Source: Rheum nobile (taxonomy: Eukaryota > Streptophyta > Magnoliopsida > Caryophyllales > Polygonaceae). Taken from it: a stretch of 64,000 nt of DNA. Below, one piece after another: positions 23,885 to 35,400 of the stretch. The position numbers and the translations under genes were made by a program. Where the stretch lies: contig WOAB01000226.1 of NCBI GenBank assembly GCA_027886185.1, positions 1,798,001-1,862,000 of the forward strand, given 5' to 3'. Positions within the stretch are counted from its first letter, which is position 1. Every line of letters starts with the position of its first letter. Under the pieces are notes generated by a model, which saw nothing but the letters and a program-made list of their open reading frames with translations, was not told the origin of the DNA and made no database searches.

Positions 23885-24340
23885 GTCGAAGCTTTGTCTT
23901 CAATGGTCATTGCGATCCCAATTCGATCTCTTTGTGATTCTCTTCTCGCCAACTTTTTTCAAGAGAAACAACCAGACCTCCACATGTGCACTAACCTCGG
24001 TTATGCCCTCCAAATACATGCCCCGAGTCTTTCAATTTGATCTCGACGACGACCACTTTGCCATTCCCAAACTCATTTTTGCTTTCTTCTTTTGTCTAGA
24101 AATGGCTTTAGTTGCTAGGACTTTCAATTAGGTAGACCGATTTGTTGGTATAGATGGTTAATTTCCACTTTGAGAAGCTTCACTTTGATTATAGGGGATC
24201 AGTTGAGACACGCCCACAAACTGATCGATGAAATGTCTAAGAGAGAAACCGTGAGCTAAAAATGGATGAAATTCCCTCAATGATGAATAACTCAGTTTCT
24301 TTTACAATTCTATGGACAAATGTCATGAAACATTTGAGAA
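23885..24340. other. Flank of the gypsy insertion, unidentified
   Basis: It begins with the TSD gtcga and continues the sequence interrupted at 15559. A short open frame at 23670-24131 is half LTR and not a gene. Nothing else recognised. Confidence 0.4.
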
Positions 24341-25140
24341 AATCATGATAAAGGCAACAAAATGAATTGAACTACAATACACTTAATAAGTTAATATGAA
24401 TCTTGACGTTATAATATATGAACCTAATACGACTATATATGAACAATAAAACATAACATATGAATACCTAATTTGTTTATGTGGTGCACGACATATAAAA
24501 AATTATGTGAGGTTTTCAGAGGAATAAGTATGAACATTAGATGACTATATATGAACATTGACATATTATATATGAACTCATAAGTTTCTATTGTTCCTAT
24601 AGTATGAAAAGCAAGATCAACTTCTCAAAATAATATATATGAACATTGACATGTAACATATGAACATTAGTGGGTGTGAGAATTGAATATGATGAATTGA
24701 CAAGAGTGAGTATGAACATTATATGACTATATATGAACATTGACATGTAACATATGAACATTAGTGGGTGTGAGAATTGAATATGATGAATTGACAAGAG
24801 TGAGTATGAACATTATATGACTATATATGAACATTGACATGTAACATATGAACATTACGATGTGTGAATTGGGTCTAGGAAATTGATAAGAGTAAGTATG
24901 AACATTATATGGTTATATATGAACATTAACTTGTTTCATATAGACCCCAGTGTTTCTATGAACCAAGAAAAAATAATTCTCAAACACGAACATGCTTAAA
25001 GTATTATATGTGAACATTTACACACAAAGAATGAACCTATGTTACACAAAGAGTGAAAACGTGCACGAATGTTTTCATGAAAATAAATATGAACATTAAG
25101 TGAATATATATATAAAGGGGAACATGATACACGTGAACCT
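24341..25140. repeat. TATGAACAT-word array with 94-bp tandem repeat
   Basis: The words ATATATGAACAT and GACATGTAACATATGAAC recur throughout. Within it, two near-identical 94-bp units lie at 24661-24754 and 24755-24848 (each starting TGAACATTAGTGGGTGTGAG), with diverged copies on both sides. There is no coding potential. The layout recalls the word-reiterated interiors of the fold-back elements at 5.2 and 27 kb, but I could not find inverted ends. Confidence 0.75.
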
Positions 25141-25175
25141 AACTTAAGTTGAGAGTTTTCACAAGCACAATACAT

Positions 25176-25245
25176 AGCCTATGTGGGATTCGAACACACA
25201 TCATGTGTACCAACACATTACTCTACCATTTTGAGCTAATAGGCT
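25176..25245 (-). tRNA. tRNA-like sequence, Thr(GGT)-like, probably a pseudogene
   Basis: Read on the minus strand, the 70 nt fold into a cloverleaf: perfect 7-bp acceptor stem AGCCTAT/ATAGGCT, D arm GCTC/GAGT with a GG in the loop, 5-bp anticodon stem ATGTG/CACAT, and T arm GTGTG-TTCGAAT-CCCAC with one mismatch. The A-box (TAGCTCAAAATGGTAGAG) and B-box (TGTTCGAATCC) are recognisable. The anticodon loop has only six bases (TTGGTA) and the T-stem mismatch is unusual. No T-run terminator follows, so a functional gene is unlikely. It could be a tRNA pseudogene or the head of a tRNA-derived SINE. Confidence 0.5.
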
Positions 25246-26056
25246 ATGACAAAATCAATTTTTTGGACATGTAACACATGACTCTAGTATCTTTTGTCTT
25301 AGAGGCATTTCTACAAATAGGTGGTGTGCACTCTAACTCCTTCTTGAATGTCTGATTCTAAAGTCGAATATCAAAATAAGCTTCAGAATTATCATAGAAG
25401 ACAATATCCATAGTCAATTTCGTCATCCCTATCGTCGCCAATCATTAGAATTTTAGCGGTTCTTCTTCTTAAAGTTGTCCTTGAGAATGACTACTTTTAC
25501 TTGGTTATTGAGATTGAAGGATTTGATTCTCAAGAAAAAGAGCGTTTTGCTATTAGAGATGATGTTGAATAATGGAGTTAGAGGTATTCAATCCCACTCC
25601 AGCGAAGGATTTCGGTCATTCTTCAATGGCGATACGAGCTTCTTGGGAGAGTTTTTGGGAGGAAGAAGGAGATGGGGGACACGAGGGTATTTCTGGAAAA
25701 ACTTGGCATTTCTCAGCTTTTTTACACAAATGTCATTCTGAATGAACAAGAGGCGCGCATCCATTTTTTAACCTTTTTCCTTAGCTTTTAATCTTGTTTG
25801 CTCAATTTAACGGTTGTTAGAAGTTCATATTTTGTACGGTAAGATGTAAATGCACCCAAAACCCCCTCGTACACGTAACACAATATAAGGTTTCATTAAG
25901 CAAACCTAATTGAGTTTAAGAACTTTGGGTAAATTCTAGCTTTATATCATGACAAAAAAATAGCTTTATATATATAGTAAATGAAATCAATTAAAATAAA
26001 TTAAGGCAAACAATTCAATCTTTTTTTATGGTAAAAAAATCTAATCTTTGGACATA
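25246..26056. other. Intergenic, no recognised gene
   Basis: An open frame at 25475-25741 (88 codons, starting from a non-ATG codon) has no recognisable domain. The rest is AT-rich. Confidence 0.45.
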
Positions 26057-28054
26057 CTAGTTTAGCGCCCGTCCTTGGTACGGGATTTGTGTAAATAAAC
26101 ATTAAATATTTTTTATAATTATAAAAAAATCGATTCCACATTAAAAAAACATATAACAAAATTATATAGTTAAATAATGTAATTTCATTATCAATTTAGT
26201 GACACTTTAAAAATTAACATAAAGTATGACAATATAATGAAGTATCTAACAAAAATAATTGTCGTTCGATTGACACACTTTTTAAGATGTCATTTTTTTG
26301 AACTAAAATATTTCTATTTTTAGTTAATTTATTTATCTTTATTACAAATTTTTAAATGCATACACGTTTTCTTTAACTAATAGAGTAATAGTAGAAAACA
26401 TATGACAGAAAAATGGTTAGCTTTTCCATTTTTCAAGAACAATCATTACAACTCAATAATAAAATATTACATATATATATATATTCAAATAACGATTATT
26501 GATTGACAAACTATAGTGCTAGAATGACACTTATTACTGAACAAAGGATTATAACATAATATCTTAATGAAAAATTAGTAAGGTTGAATATATTATTTAA
26601 ATGTTAAAATTACAACTTACTTTGTTATAATGATGATTTTGACCTTAATATTTGTATGATAAAAAATATTTAATAAAAAATAGCCTTGTTTCTTTGATAT
26701 AATTATTACAACCTTAATATTTATATGATGAAAAAGATTTCATGAAAAAACAAACTTTTGAAACCGATACGTGATAAAAGTTTATGTAACTTATAATGGA
26801 GAAAAAATATATAAATTAAAACTAAATACAATTTCATATATATAAACTCTAGTATATATTGATTAATTCAACATCTAAGGCTACAAACCATAATTGTTTT
26901 TACTTCATACTTATAAAAATAAAAGATCAAATCAAATCATGTCTATCTTTTCATTAGTATAATATAAACAAATAAAGAGTAAACGGATCTGGTAAGAATT
27001 GTTCTTAAAATGCGAACTAGTCTTGTTGAAAAGTGCACCAAAATATGTGAAGTTGAGTACCCGAATTTTATTGAGTAATGAACTTGTTTTTTTCTAAGTA
27101 CAATAGCAGTGCACAATGTTTGTGTACCAAGTTGTACGAGTTTGTGCACCAAAGTCTGTTGAATGTGCACCATAATATGTTGAATTGTGCATTCGATTTT
27201 TATTAAATAGTTCACTTGTATTTTTTAAATACAATGGAGTGCACAAACACATAAACATTCTCAGTGCACAAACACATGAACTATGGTACATAATTACTTA
27301 TAACGCGGTGCACATTTATTTATGACATAGTGCACTTGTATTTTATTTAATTATACACTTATATTTTATTTAAATGGTGCACAATTATTTCCAACAAGGT
27401 GCACAAGTATTATAACATGGTGTACATCCAAAATGGTGCACAAACAAGTGCACTAACCGTTCAAGGATCGGTCAACGGATGGTCAACGGTCGGTCAACGG
27501 GTGGTCAATACCGATCAACGGTAGTCAACGTCGGAGCTCCGGTGGGTTAATGGGGGAGACCAGTTGTGCACCAACGTAGTGCACAATTGTGCACCCAAAT
27601 ATGTGTGCATGAGATAGCAAGTGTATTGTGCACTTTCTCCCCCGTGTACACCTTGTTGCACAGACTTGTGTACAAGCTCGCATTTTAAGAGATTTCTCAT
27701 TTTAAGAAGTGTCTCACCAGATCCGCATCCTAAATAAATATAATACAAATAAAATCCTTATATATTAAATAAAGATTAAAAAATATCTATATAATAATCT
27801 ATATACCTAGAAAAAAAAAGTTAAGATCTCTGAAATATTGGAAATAAAAAAAATCAAGAAACACAAAATTATATATATACTTAAAATGAATATTTCTAGG
27901 TGACATTGGGAAAAAAGAAGATATGTATTAGATTTTATATATAAAATAAATTTTGTGAAAAATTATGGTGATGATACGTGGCAAATAAGACATGGCTTAT
28001 TATGGAGGCGACACATGTCCTTACAAAGATTTTTCTTTAATATTATATAGTAGA
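26057..28054 (-). mobile_element. Non-autonomous Helitron with nested fold-back element
   Basis: On the minus strand the 3' end shows hairpin CCCGT-ACCAAGG-ACGGG, then CGCTAAA and CTAG (26057-26060), with A before it on the plus strand, fitting CTAG|T. The 5' end on the minus strand is TCTACTATATAATATTAAAG, beginning at 28054, close to the 5' end of the Helitron at 8504. The interior is AT-rich without Rep/helicase words. A fold-back element (26984-27725) lies inside it. The base preceding the 5' end is T rather than A, so that limit may be off by a little. Confidence 0.65.
26984..27725. mobile_element. Fold-back element with reiterated GTGCAC words
   Basis: Terminal inverted repeats: CGGATCTGGTAAGAATTGTTC..TTAAAATGCGA on the left, and on the right the complement of CGGATCTGGTGAGACACTTC..TTAAAATGAGA. 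The interior is made of GTGCACAA/TTGTGCAC words (TGGTGCAC, GTGCACCA). Near the right end is a cluster of GGTCAACG words followed by GGAGCTCCGG (27450-27545), the same module order as in the element at 5213-6797, so the two belong to one wider family. No transposase and no clear TSD. Confidence 0.7.
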
Positions 28055-28634
28055 ATGTAGATTTGGACTCGTTTGATAACTCGTGAATTTCCAGTTCTTA
28101 ATTTCAAAACATTTCTACTTTCTATTATTATCAATATAATTATTTCAGAAAATGTCATATCTCAATACTCATGATTTTCAAAACTACCAACTACAATATA
28201 AAAAGTTGGGTTTTTTCAAAATTATTAATTTTAAAAAATAAAAAACTCAAAATGTTATCAAACAAACCTCTGCTCGACATAAAAATTATTTGGTGTAGAT
28301 TTTGAGTAATAAAGTGAAAATTTTCAGATCGTTCCTGTGGAGCACTTTACTTTGGAAGCATTTCTCCAGAATTTTCATTTTAGAAATTATTTCATAAAAA
28401 TGAATGTTTAAATCCGTCTAAAAAAAATTTAAACCTTTAAATTTATGAAATTGACCAAATGTTAGAAAAACCGTTATTTATTAATTTGATTTCCTTCCCT
28501 AAGGGTTTTACTCATTTTAATTTAGGAATTGTTTAAAAATAGTTTCCAAATTCAACTAGCATGTGTCAATAGGCATAACTGGAAAAAAATGTTCATAACA
28601 TATAGTTCTAAATATTTATCCATCAAATAAAACA
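28055..28634. other. AT-rich intergenic DNA
   Basis: No coding or repeat signature recognised between the Helitron end and the TSD of the next LINE. Confidence 0.5.
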
Positions 28635-28649
28635 ACTACGGAAAAACTA

Positions 28650-29832
28650 CAAATTGACTCAGACAGTAATTTTACCGTCAAATCAACTCCTCCTATTTTC
28701 CATTCCTATTTACCGCATCTTACATTTAATTCCTTCTCCTAGCTTTGGAAACTACAAATTCCGTCTAAAATCCAAAACTTCCTCTGGAAATCCTTGGTTG
28801 ATGTTCTACCTACTACTGAACGTCTTAATCGTTATTTCTCTAGAGTTCCTGGATCCTGTAGTCTTTGTCAATATAATAATAAAGATTTGAATCATTTCTT
28901 TTTTACGTGCCCCTTTACACAACAAGTGATCTCTAAACTGAAACACAAATTGCGGGCTTCATTTTCACCTTAGTTCAAACCCGACTTCCTATTTAATCGA
29001 ATATTTCAGACATTCTAATACACACATCACTCCTCTACTCTTTCTATGGTGGTCTCTTTGGAACCATCGAAATAATCTTATTTTTAAACATGAAACCCTT
29101 ACCTTGAACAGTTGCCCCGCGCAACATGCTTTTCTGCATCTCCAAGACTGGACTATTTCAACTAAAGGTGTTACTCAAGTACCTATTAAGCGTAACCGTT
29201 TACGCTCCACGGATCGGACCTGGAAGAAACCTCCTATTAATTGGGTGAAATTAAATTTTGATGGATCCAGAAAACAGGACGAGTCTTCTCATTTGGGCTA
29301 CCTTCTCCGTGACCACAACGGTAATGTTCCAGGCTTTCATCGTGAACATATCCCATCTACATATGCCCTTAAAGCAGAAGCTCTAGCTGCGCTCTTTGGT
29401 ATTCAACTTGCTGCTCAACGTCAGGTTCAACATTTAGTTATTGAGGGAGACGATCTTGTAGTAATTAATTATATCAGGGGCACTTGGAAAGTTCCCTAGA
29501 AAATTCACAGCGTTATTAGTGATATTATGGCTTTACGTTCTTCTTTTGCCTCTTTTCAGGTACACCATTGCTTTCGTGAGGCCAATCGTGTTGCCGACTT
29601 CCTTACTACTCATTTCATTCCCCTTCATGCTCTTCAGGCTTTTCAGCGTCTTCTTTCTCCACTTAATTCAACTCTTACTGCGGATCATCTTCTTCATAGT
29701 AGATATGAGCTCACTAGTTTGAACTCTACTTTTGATAATTTTGATACTCGGTTTGTAAAGATCATCCATTCGGATGATTTAGGATAACCTTTCTGTTTAA
29801 AAGGGTCCTAATGTTTGCCTTTATAAAAAAAA
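28650..29832 (+). mobile_element. 5'-truncated L1-type LINE, plus strand
   Basis: The flanks are a 15-bp target-site duplication with two mismatches: actacggaaaaacta (28635-28649) and actatagaaaaacta (29833-29847). The mismatches, cg to ta, fit deamination. The 3' end carries an A-rich tail (about 29824-29833). The content is the C-terminal part of ORF2 only, of the same family as the LINE at 359-4964, as shown by LWKLQIPSKIQNFLWK, the shared KIIHSDDLG end and the similar GTTTGCCTTTATA tail. Confidence 0.88.
28741..29787 (+). pseudogene. LINE ORF2 C-terminal pseudogene (zinc-binding region, RNase H)
   Basis: The zinc-binding region reads KIQNFLWKSLVDVLPTTERLN and SCSLCQYNNKDLNHFFFTC, in a frame broken by stops. 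RNase H is open from 29104: WKKPPINWVKLNFDGS, KAEALAALFG, IEGDDLVVIN, then a stop (TAG, 29497-29499) where the relative at 394-1335 has a Trp (IRGIWKSPWE). The end (VHHCFREANRVADFL ... KIIHSDDLG) is still readable to 29787. It is not functional: several nonsense changes and no RT domain. Confidence 0.85.
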
Positions 29833-30050
29833 ACTATAGAAAAACTAATATCGAAAGGGTGTTCTTAAAAATACAATCACAAAATACCCAGACTGCACAT
29901 AAAGCAACGCTAACTAGATCGAACCCGACAAGTTATAGACAAGACAAAAAAATAATGGAAAAGATTTGCAAAATGTGATAAATATGAAGAAAGATTGTAT
30001 GTTTTAGCCATATAAATTCAAAAGCCTACAAACTCAAAAGGCATTATAAT

Positions 30051-30981
30051 TCTATCTAAAAAATGGCAAATTTTTTTTTGATAAAGTAAGAATTCGAAGT
30101 GTACAACTTTGAGAGGCCAGAAACTGGCAACCGGACTAACCGGCAATACAACAAGAACCAAAAGAAACAAAAACAAGCAAACAACAAGCGAAACAACCTA
30201 AAGCATGATAAAACAAAGACACCCAGAAATGAGGTGAGTAAAGCACAAACAAACGTTGTGCCGCCGGAAGGAAGGTCATCCTCTATCAACCCGAAACTAC
30301 AACTCGATTCATCATCTGGGCAAGTTTCATCAACCAAGAGAGTCACGCAACGGAACGGAACCGGGAAAAAAAAAATTAGGGCCGGCTCCTCCTCTACAGA
30401 TCTGCAGCTCCAAAATCACCCACCCGACCTCCTCTCCTGCTGGTCCCCTTCCTCCTGGTCCACCTCGGCTGCCCCGACCCCAACAACGCCCTCTCCCAAG
30501 AGGACCACGAGCTCGGGCTGCTCCGACCATGGTGGTGAGAAGGGAGAACCGCCGGTGGGAGACACCAGGACGCAGGGGCTCCTCAAGGAAGGTTATGATG
30601 CAGGCCGCCGGCGAGAAGCTCGGTGAGTTCTTCGGTGGAGGTTGGAGGTCGCCAGACCGACGAGGTGGTGAGGAGAGGAGAAACGTCGGGAAAGCGGATG
30701 GGAAAAGAGAATCGGAGGGATTGGTGGTGCCATGGTGGCGGCGGCGGTGGTTGCCATGGTAGCGGCGGCGATGGTGGTTGCCATGGTAGCGGCGGATGTT
30801 GTATTATGCTCGGTCGGAGCAAGGGCCCGGTGCGGAGCAAGACTCGGTCGGAGCGGCGGCAAGGAGCAGAGCGGGCTCGGCGGAGGAAAGGGGTCTACAA
30901 CACAGCCCAACCCCAAGGCTAGGGCCGGCTGCTCCCCAAAGGGAGCGTTTTCTCTATTGTTCTGTCTAAGGATTAAAAAAA
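30051..30981 (+). mobile_element. Short LINE 3'-tail insertion with 15-bp TSD
   Basis: A perfect direct repeat aaaaggcattataat lies at 30036-30050 and 30982-30996, and the right end is a poly(A) tract, so this is a target-primed insertion on the plus strand. From about 30235 it matches the tail of the LINE at 36-43 kb: a QTNVVP-like word, LQLDSSSGQVSSTK against LQLDSPSRKTLSTE, then a GC-rich 3'UTR ending in a similar CCGG...CTCCC...TTTTCTCT block. The first 180 bp differ: they start with a T-run (about 30068-30077) and look like the reverse complement of a LINE 3' end, so the head may be inverted or a separate insertion. GC-rich open frames here are UTR artefacts. Confidence 0.78.
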
Positions 30982-30996
30982 AAAAGGCATTATAAT

Positions 30997-31326
30997 AACT
31001 CAACAGTGCAAGTTGCCTCCCAAGAAATCACTTTCTTGTAATGTCTCTTTCCTTCTTCTGAGTTCCACCCAAGACATTTCCAAATAACTTTTAAAAAGGT
31101 AACAATATTTTTGTCCCTTTGTTTGGTTAAGAACGATCTTTTAAAAAAAATGCTTAAATCCTTTATAAAAAGATTAAAAATAAAATAATATCCAACAAAA
31201 TTTTCCAAAACAAGATCACCTATGCACCGATGCTACAAAACTATACGAGATACAATCACTAACTTATGTTCTTCGTGGTAGAATGAAGTTTGATGTTAGA
31301 ATGCGTTTTCAGTCAAAATATTTCTT
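30997..31326. other. Intergenic, no gene seen
   Basis: AT-rich DNA between the LINE tail and a short tandem duplication. A possible minus-strand frame (30990-31208) has no recognisable domain. Confidence 0.45.
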
Positions 31327-31440
31327 GTTAATATACTGCATTGCATATTTAATTTGCCAAATAACCAAATGAGAAATAAAACCGTTAATATACTGCATTG
31401 CATATTTAATTTGCCAAATAACCAAATGAGAAATAAAACC
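31327..31440 (+). repeat. Perfect 57-bp tandem duplication
   Basis: Two identical 57-bp units (31327-31383 and 31384-31440) start GTTAATATACTGCATTGC and end GAGAAATAAAACC. I see no mismatch between them, so the duplication is recent. Confidence 0.95.
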
Positions 31441-32485
31441 ATACTTCATTCGTTAAGAAATATGTATTATCTTAGCCTTCAAGTTTTGTTAAAAATACTC
31501 TATATTTGTCATATTAAAGTTTTAAATAGTAATAATATTGATGAATTACGACGTGTTATTTAAATTGATATAATCTATACAAATTTTCATTATTCATTGG
31601 TTAAAAATAATGTGAATAGTGATTATTATATTGTAATTTTAGAAAAAGTTTATAATATTTTAAATTTTCATAATAGTAATAACAAAGGCTAAAACTACAC
31701 TTATTTTATAAAATGGATTATAAAATAGCCACAGATGCATACATTTAGGGGGTTTTCACGCCTGAACCAATCCAAAAGTTATGTTTTAATGAAATTTTGC
31801 AAATTCATGCCGTTACACGCAACCATCAATGAAGTTTGGACCTTTTTTTAAAAAAAAATATGCCCTATTTAGTGTAAACCCTAATTTTATGCAATTATTC
31901 TGCAGTCCTGCAAGAATCTGAGTGACCCTAAGAAGAGAATTTAAGTGGTGGTTCCAGTAAATCCACTTTCACCAACCAGGGAAATTACCCAAGTTTAACA
32001 CATCCTTTCTCATAAGAGACTGTGGAAAGTGGAAGCCCTTAATGAACCTTTGAACTTAGACCCTCAGTACAAAAGGATTAAAAAATAGAGAGGCTAGGAC
32101 AAGAAATACAAAGTAAAATCAAATCTAGTTTCAGTCTTGCTTTATAAAGTTCTTTGGCAGTATATATGAGGGAAAAGTCGGGGGGCGGTTTGAGACCCAG
32201 AGGCGCCATTAGAACACCTTGTGAGCTAAACAAGGATTCTATTTATTTGATCCTTTCAGGTAGAAATACTAACTTCACACCTCAAAAGATTGGAGCTGAT
32301 GTGGAGAATTCTTCAAAAGAACGAGGATTTTGTGCCTAATAAGTAATAAGGTCCCATCTGTTACTATCTACCATGTATAAGATCAAGAACAAACCATAAG
32401 GTTAAAGATTACCAACTTCCAAAGAGAATGCCTAGATGTCACTGATTGATGGGTATGATGATTCACTGCAAAGTTGAAGACACTA
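31441..32485. other. Downstream flank and likely 3'UTR of YIP4
   Basis: The last 100-400 bases next to the YIP4 stop codon probably hold its 3'UTR on the minus strand; I could not place a poly(A) site. An open frame at 32154-32339 on the plus strand has no recognised domain. Confidence 0.45.
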
Positions 32486-35400
32486 CTAATCAATGGCGAT
32501 GATGAGAAACCCGACAGATACGTACATGAGGAAGACGGGGTAGAGGGCGAGGGCTTTTCTCCTTGGATTGACAGCTGTGCTCATGAAAGGATACGCTGCC
32601 CACGAGCTCCAAGACAAGGTCACCGATACCACGATTAGCTTCACAACGACGTTGTCCATCATCATGCAGAGCAGGGCTCCAACATCCAAAGGGAAAAGGC
32701 AGTAACCTAGAAGGCTTAGACTCTGGAAGAAAATTATGTGACCACCCTGTTCAGAATTTCCCAAAAAAAAAGTAATTATTTTTGGCCAAGATATGGAGGA
32801 AGGTTCTGAGAGATGTAAGTGAATGATTCTTTTTTTGTAGTCCCGAGTCTTTTATAAAAATGCATGAAGTAATGCTTTGACATGGAGGGGGATAGAGTCT
32901 TACCATAAGTAATACGTTCAATGTTAAGATCACCGCACCAGCTGCAAGGAGGGCAAATGCTACAGCGAAGACATCCGACTGCATGAACAAAAGGATCATA
33001 ATCTTTACTTAGGCTTCACATTTATCCCAAAAAAGATGAGGAAAGTTAGCAAATTAACAATATCAAATATATGTTAGCCTACCCTAGACAAGCCCTTATA
33101 AATTTACCCACTTTTCCAATGTGGGAATAAATTAGCCCAGAAAAATAAGAAAAGATAGCAAAGTGCAAACTAGGAAGTGTCACCCATATTATTGTTTCCC
33201 TAAAAACCCAGTAATGCTATTCATCTTAGTGGAGAACAGAAAGAAGATGATAAAGGTTGTGCCTTGTCCTTTCCGTTCAACAACTTCCTTGCCTGTTTGT
33301 CCTTGCATTTTCCAATGGATCTCAAACAAAATACTCCAAATTTCCACACATTAAAGTACCAGTAATGTCCAATGTTGAATGACAGCAAAGGTGAAATAAA
33401 AAGAACATGCTGAGGCCAAACTTGCAAGAAAAATTATGAGCAATAGAACAAGGACACCGCTATAGCTTCACAATACTACTATCTTCAATTGCAAAAAAAA
33501 TCCCAAATTTTATTCAAACAGGCTGAATGCAGGAAAAGTAAGGAAAGGAAATATTCTTACAGCTAATTTGGACATTATAATTTAGATCTCTCGGCATTTC
33601 CATCAGTGGATTGTAAAAAAATATCTTCATTCTATCAAGGTGCAGATATATAAATCTATAAGCACTCAAAGTTTTCACCTTGGGTTGAATAAGGTTTAGA
33701 GGCAACTGCTAGTGTGCTACTATTCACCAGGAACTTGACATCTTTCTTTTATTTTCAACTCTATCCAAACTTCAGAATTCAAATTACACTGGCAATTATT
33801 TGTCAGCCATTTGCAATCTATATCTCTCTGCATCTCCATCAGTGGATTGTAAAAAAAAATCCCATTCACTATCAAGGTGCACATATATAAATCTATAAGC
33901 ATTTAAAGTTTTCACCTCGGGGTGAAGGTTTATTGGCAGCTGCTAGTCTGCTACTATTAACCAAAGGAACTCAACATCTTTTTATTTTCAACTTATCCAA
34001 ACTTCAGAATTCAGATTACACTGGGATATTTATGTCAGCCATTTGCAATCTATATCTCTCTGCATCTCCATCAGTGAATTGTGAAGAAATTTACTATCAA
34101 GGTGCACATATATAAATCTATAAGCATTTAAAGTTTTCACCTCAGGGTAAAGAAGGTTTAGAGGGAGCTGCTAGCTAGTCTGCGACTATTAACCAAAGAA
34201 ACTCGACATCTTTTTATATTTTCAACTCTATCCAAACTTTAGAATTCAAATAACACTGGCAATTATTTGTCAGCCATTTGTACCAGGTAACTAAGGGAGA
34301 TTGAAACAGAGGAGTGTTAGTTGTTTACCATTTCTTACAATATGTCGTTACTACTTTGTATTATACCAATAGAATCCCGCATTTGCAAGACCAGATGTCA
34401 GTGGCAACTATCGAGTTGCCAACAAGTTGAATTAAGTAAATTTCTAACAGCTAATCCAAACGTACATAAATCAAGGGTAATCTCAGCTTTATCAACATCT
34501 TACGGAGCCTTTCTTGCACGAGTTTATTTCTACCTAAAGTTAGAGCATTTTGTGTAAGTATTTACTAAGCATTTTGGGGTTATATATCTCCAATCTTATT
34601 TATATGTCATTGCTCAAGTTTGTAGTACATACACAGACTAGATGCCACTTCCAATGATCAATTAGCTGTTGGTAGTACTAAGCTAAATCAAACCGAGTTC
34701 TTATAGCAAATCAACATTGATCTAAATAAATTGTTGATCCCAACTTAAATATCTAGGGTCTTGACTATATGAACATAGTGATTAGTACCTAGCTAAGCTT
34801 AGCTGTGAAAACACAGCATACTCAGCAGTCAGCACCAACATCCTAAGATTGATTTACCAATCCTTACAAGTCCATAGTTGAGTCTGGATTATAACCAGAT
34901 AAAAATCCGGTAATCCAAACCATAAACAGGGATAACGCGAGATCATCTCCGACAATGTTATTTTCAATTCCAATTACCATATAAAACAACCATCTACATA
35001 GCAATCAAATCATATGCAACAACAAAACACGAAATTATGAAAGCGTATGAACTGCATTGCCAAAAAAATCAATCGTTACCTAAACCGAAGGGGGGAAAAG
35101 GAAGGAGAACAAGACTATATACCTTCTTAACCGAAGCTGACCAGGACAAAACAAGACCGAGGAAGATGATGAAGAAGAACGGACCCCACAGATCCCAATC
35201 CCTCAAAGCCTTCCCAGGGTCCTCCCGATAAGGATTGGGGAAAACCACAAGCTTCAAGTTGCTCACAATCCTCGTCAGATCCCGCTTAACCGTATCCAAC
35301 ACCGGCTCCGTAAGCGTGTTCGGCGCCGATCCAAACCCCGCGGCGGCAACGTTTTGGTGCGAGGTGCCGGACGCAGACACTGGAGGCGGCGGAGCGGGGA

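Noticed and set aside
30099..30995. Several long GC-rich open frames on both strands
   Set aside because: The segment is a LINE tail and 3'UTR bounded by a TSD and poly(A); the frames lack domains and overlap each other on both strands.
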